Origin: Tritrichomonas musculus
Lineage: Eukaryota; Parabasalia; Tritrichomonadida; Tritrichomonadidae
NCBI GenBank assembly: GCA_039105265.1
Contig: JAPFFF010000048.1
Coordinates: forward strand, 992,001-1,056,000
DNA: 64,000 nucleotides
Direction of reading: 5' to 3'
Below the pieces are notes generated by a model. It was not told the origin of the DNA, searched no databases, and saw only the letters and a list, made by a program, of their open reading frames with translations. Position 1 is the first letter of the stretch; each line of letters begins with the position of its first letter. The position numbers and the translations under genes are program-made. Below are positions 63,841 to 64,000 of the stretch, piece after piece.

Positions 63841-64000
63841 ATAATAATCAGTAAATGGTATATTTCCAGTGCCAAATTGTATTCATAACTAAGAATTTTT
63901 AAGCCAATATCTTTTGCCAAATTGTAATTTTTCCAAATATAGTCTCCCTATATTTGTTCAAGTAAAGTGACAGCCTCAAATAAAGTAATAGCTTTATTGA

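Noticed and set aside
1-64000. Spliceosomal introns in the intact genes
   Set aside because: While reading I did not meet the trichomonad intron pair (GTAYGT with ACTAACACACAG), and the main genes are continuous frames.

Overview
The window reads as nuclear DNA of a parabasalid protist, most like Tritrichomonas. It is very AT-rich, its genes are single open frames with no intron that I could see, and its families are typical trichomonad ones: BspA-like leucine-rich-repeat proteins, kinase-Sel1 proteins, TKL-type kinases, a calpain, a caspase-fold protein, a Myb protein and beta-helix surface proteins. Several start codons lie 10-20 nt behind a TCA-Py-(T/A) motif, like the trichomonad initiator. 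The species is an inference.

Layout. 0.4-1 kb: decayed F5/8C-like gene. 1.4-3.2 kb: membrane-anchored surface protein without a visible start. 3.9-4.6 kb: Myb gene (-). 4,981-10,119: a 5.1-kb TTAA-flanked Kolobok-like transposon with an open transposase whose C-terminus looks like a linker-histone globular domain. 12.1-12.6 kb: broken SANT-like frame split by a 157-bp MITE. 13.1-13.9 kb: caspase-fold protein with Tyr in place of the catalytic Cys. 14-23 kb: a transposon-dense stretch with two copies of a Mutator-type MITE (9-bp duplications), two nested insertions with perfect 8-bp duplications, a transposase relic broken at homopolymers, and one intact alpha-1,3-fucosyltransferase gene. 22.7-29.2 kb: decayed frames, a GC-rich broken bacterial-type esterase gene, a 1.1-kb perfect 15-bp satellite and a foldback repeat.

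29.2-48.6 kb is the main gene block, all on +: kinase-Sel1 protein, BspA protein, calpain with a coiled coil, tRNA-Ser(GCT), a pseudokinase-kinase-pseudokinase protein, then (after a long-inverted-repeat element and a decayed gene) a large BspA protein. 49.2-51.5 kb is an inverted, nearly identical duplicate of the last two kinase domains, joined to a headless BspA gene (51.5-52.6 kb). The duplicate lacks the 1.93-kb element that sits just after the stop codon of the other copy, so the window holds both an occupied and an empty site. 52.7-57 kb holds two more inverted-repeat elements and coding relics. 58.0-61.5 kb encodes a large type I surface protein with three ~250-residue repeats. The last 2.5 kb holds a decayed Tc1/mariner transposase, other fragments and a GC-rich island.

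The intact genes fit a surface and signalling repertoire (adhesin-like proteins, a glycosyltransferase, kinases, proteases). I see no operon or pathway cluster. The clearest theme is turnover: nested insertions, recent inverted duplication, homopolymer growth and pseudogenes. All assignments were made by eye from motifs; no database search was possible.
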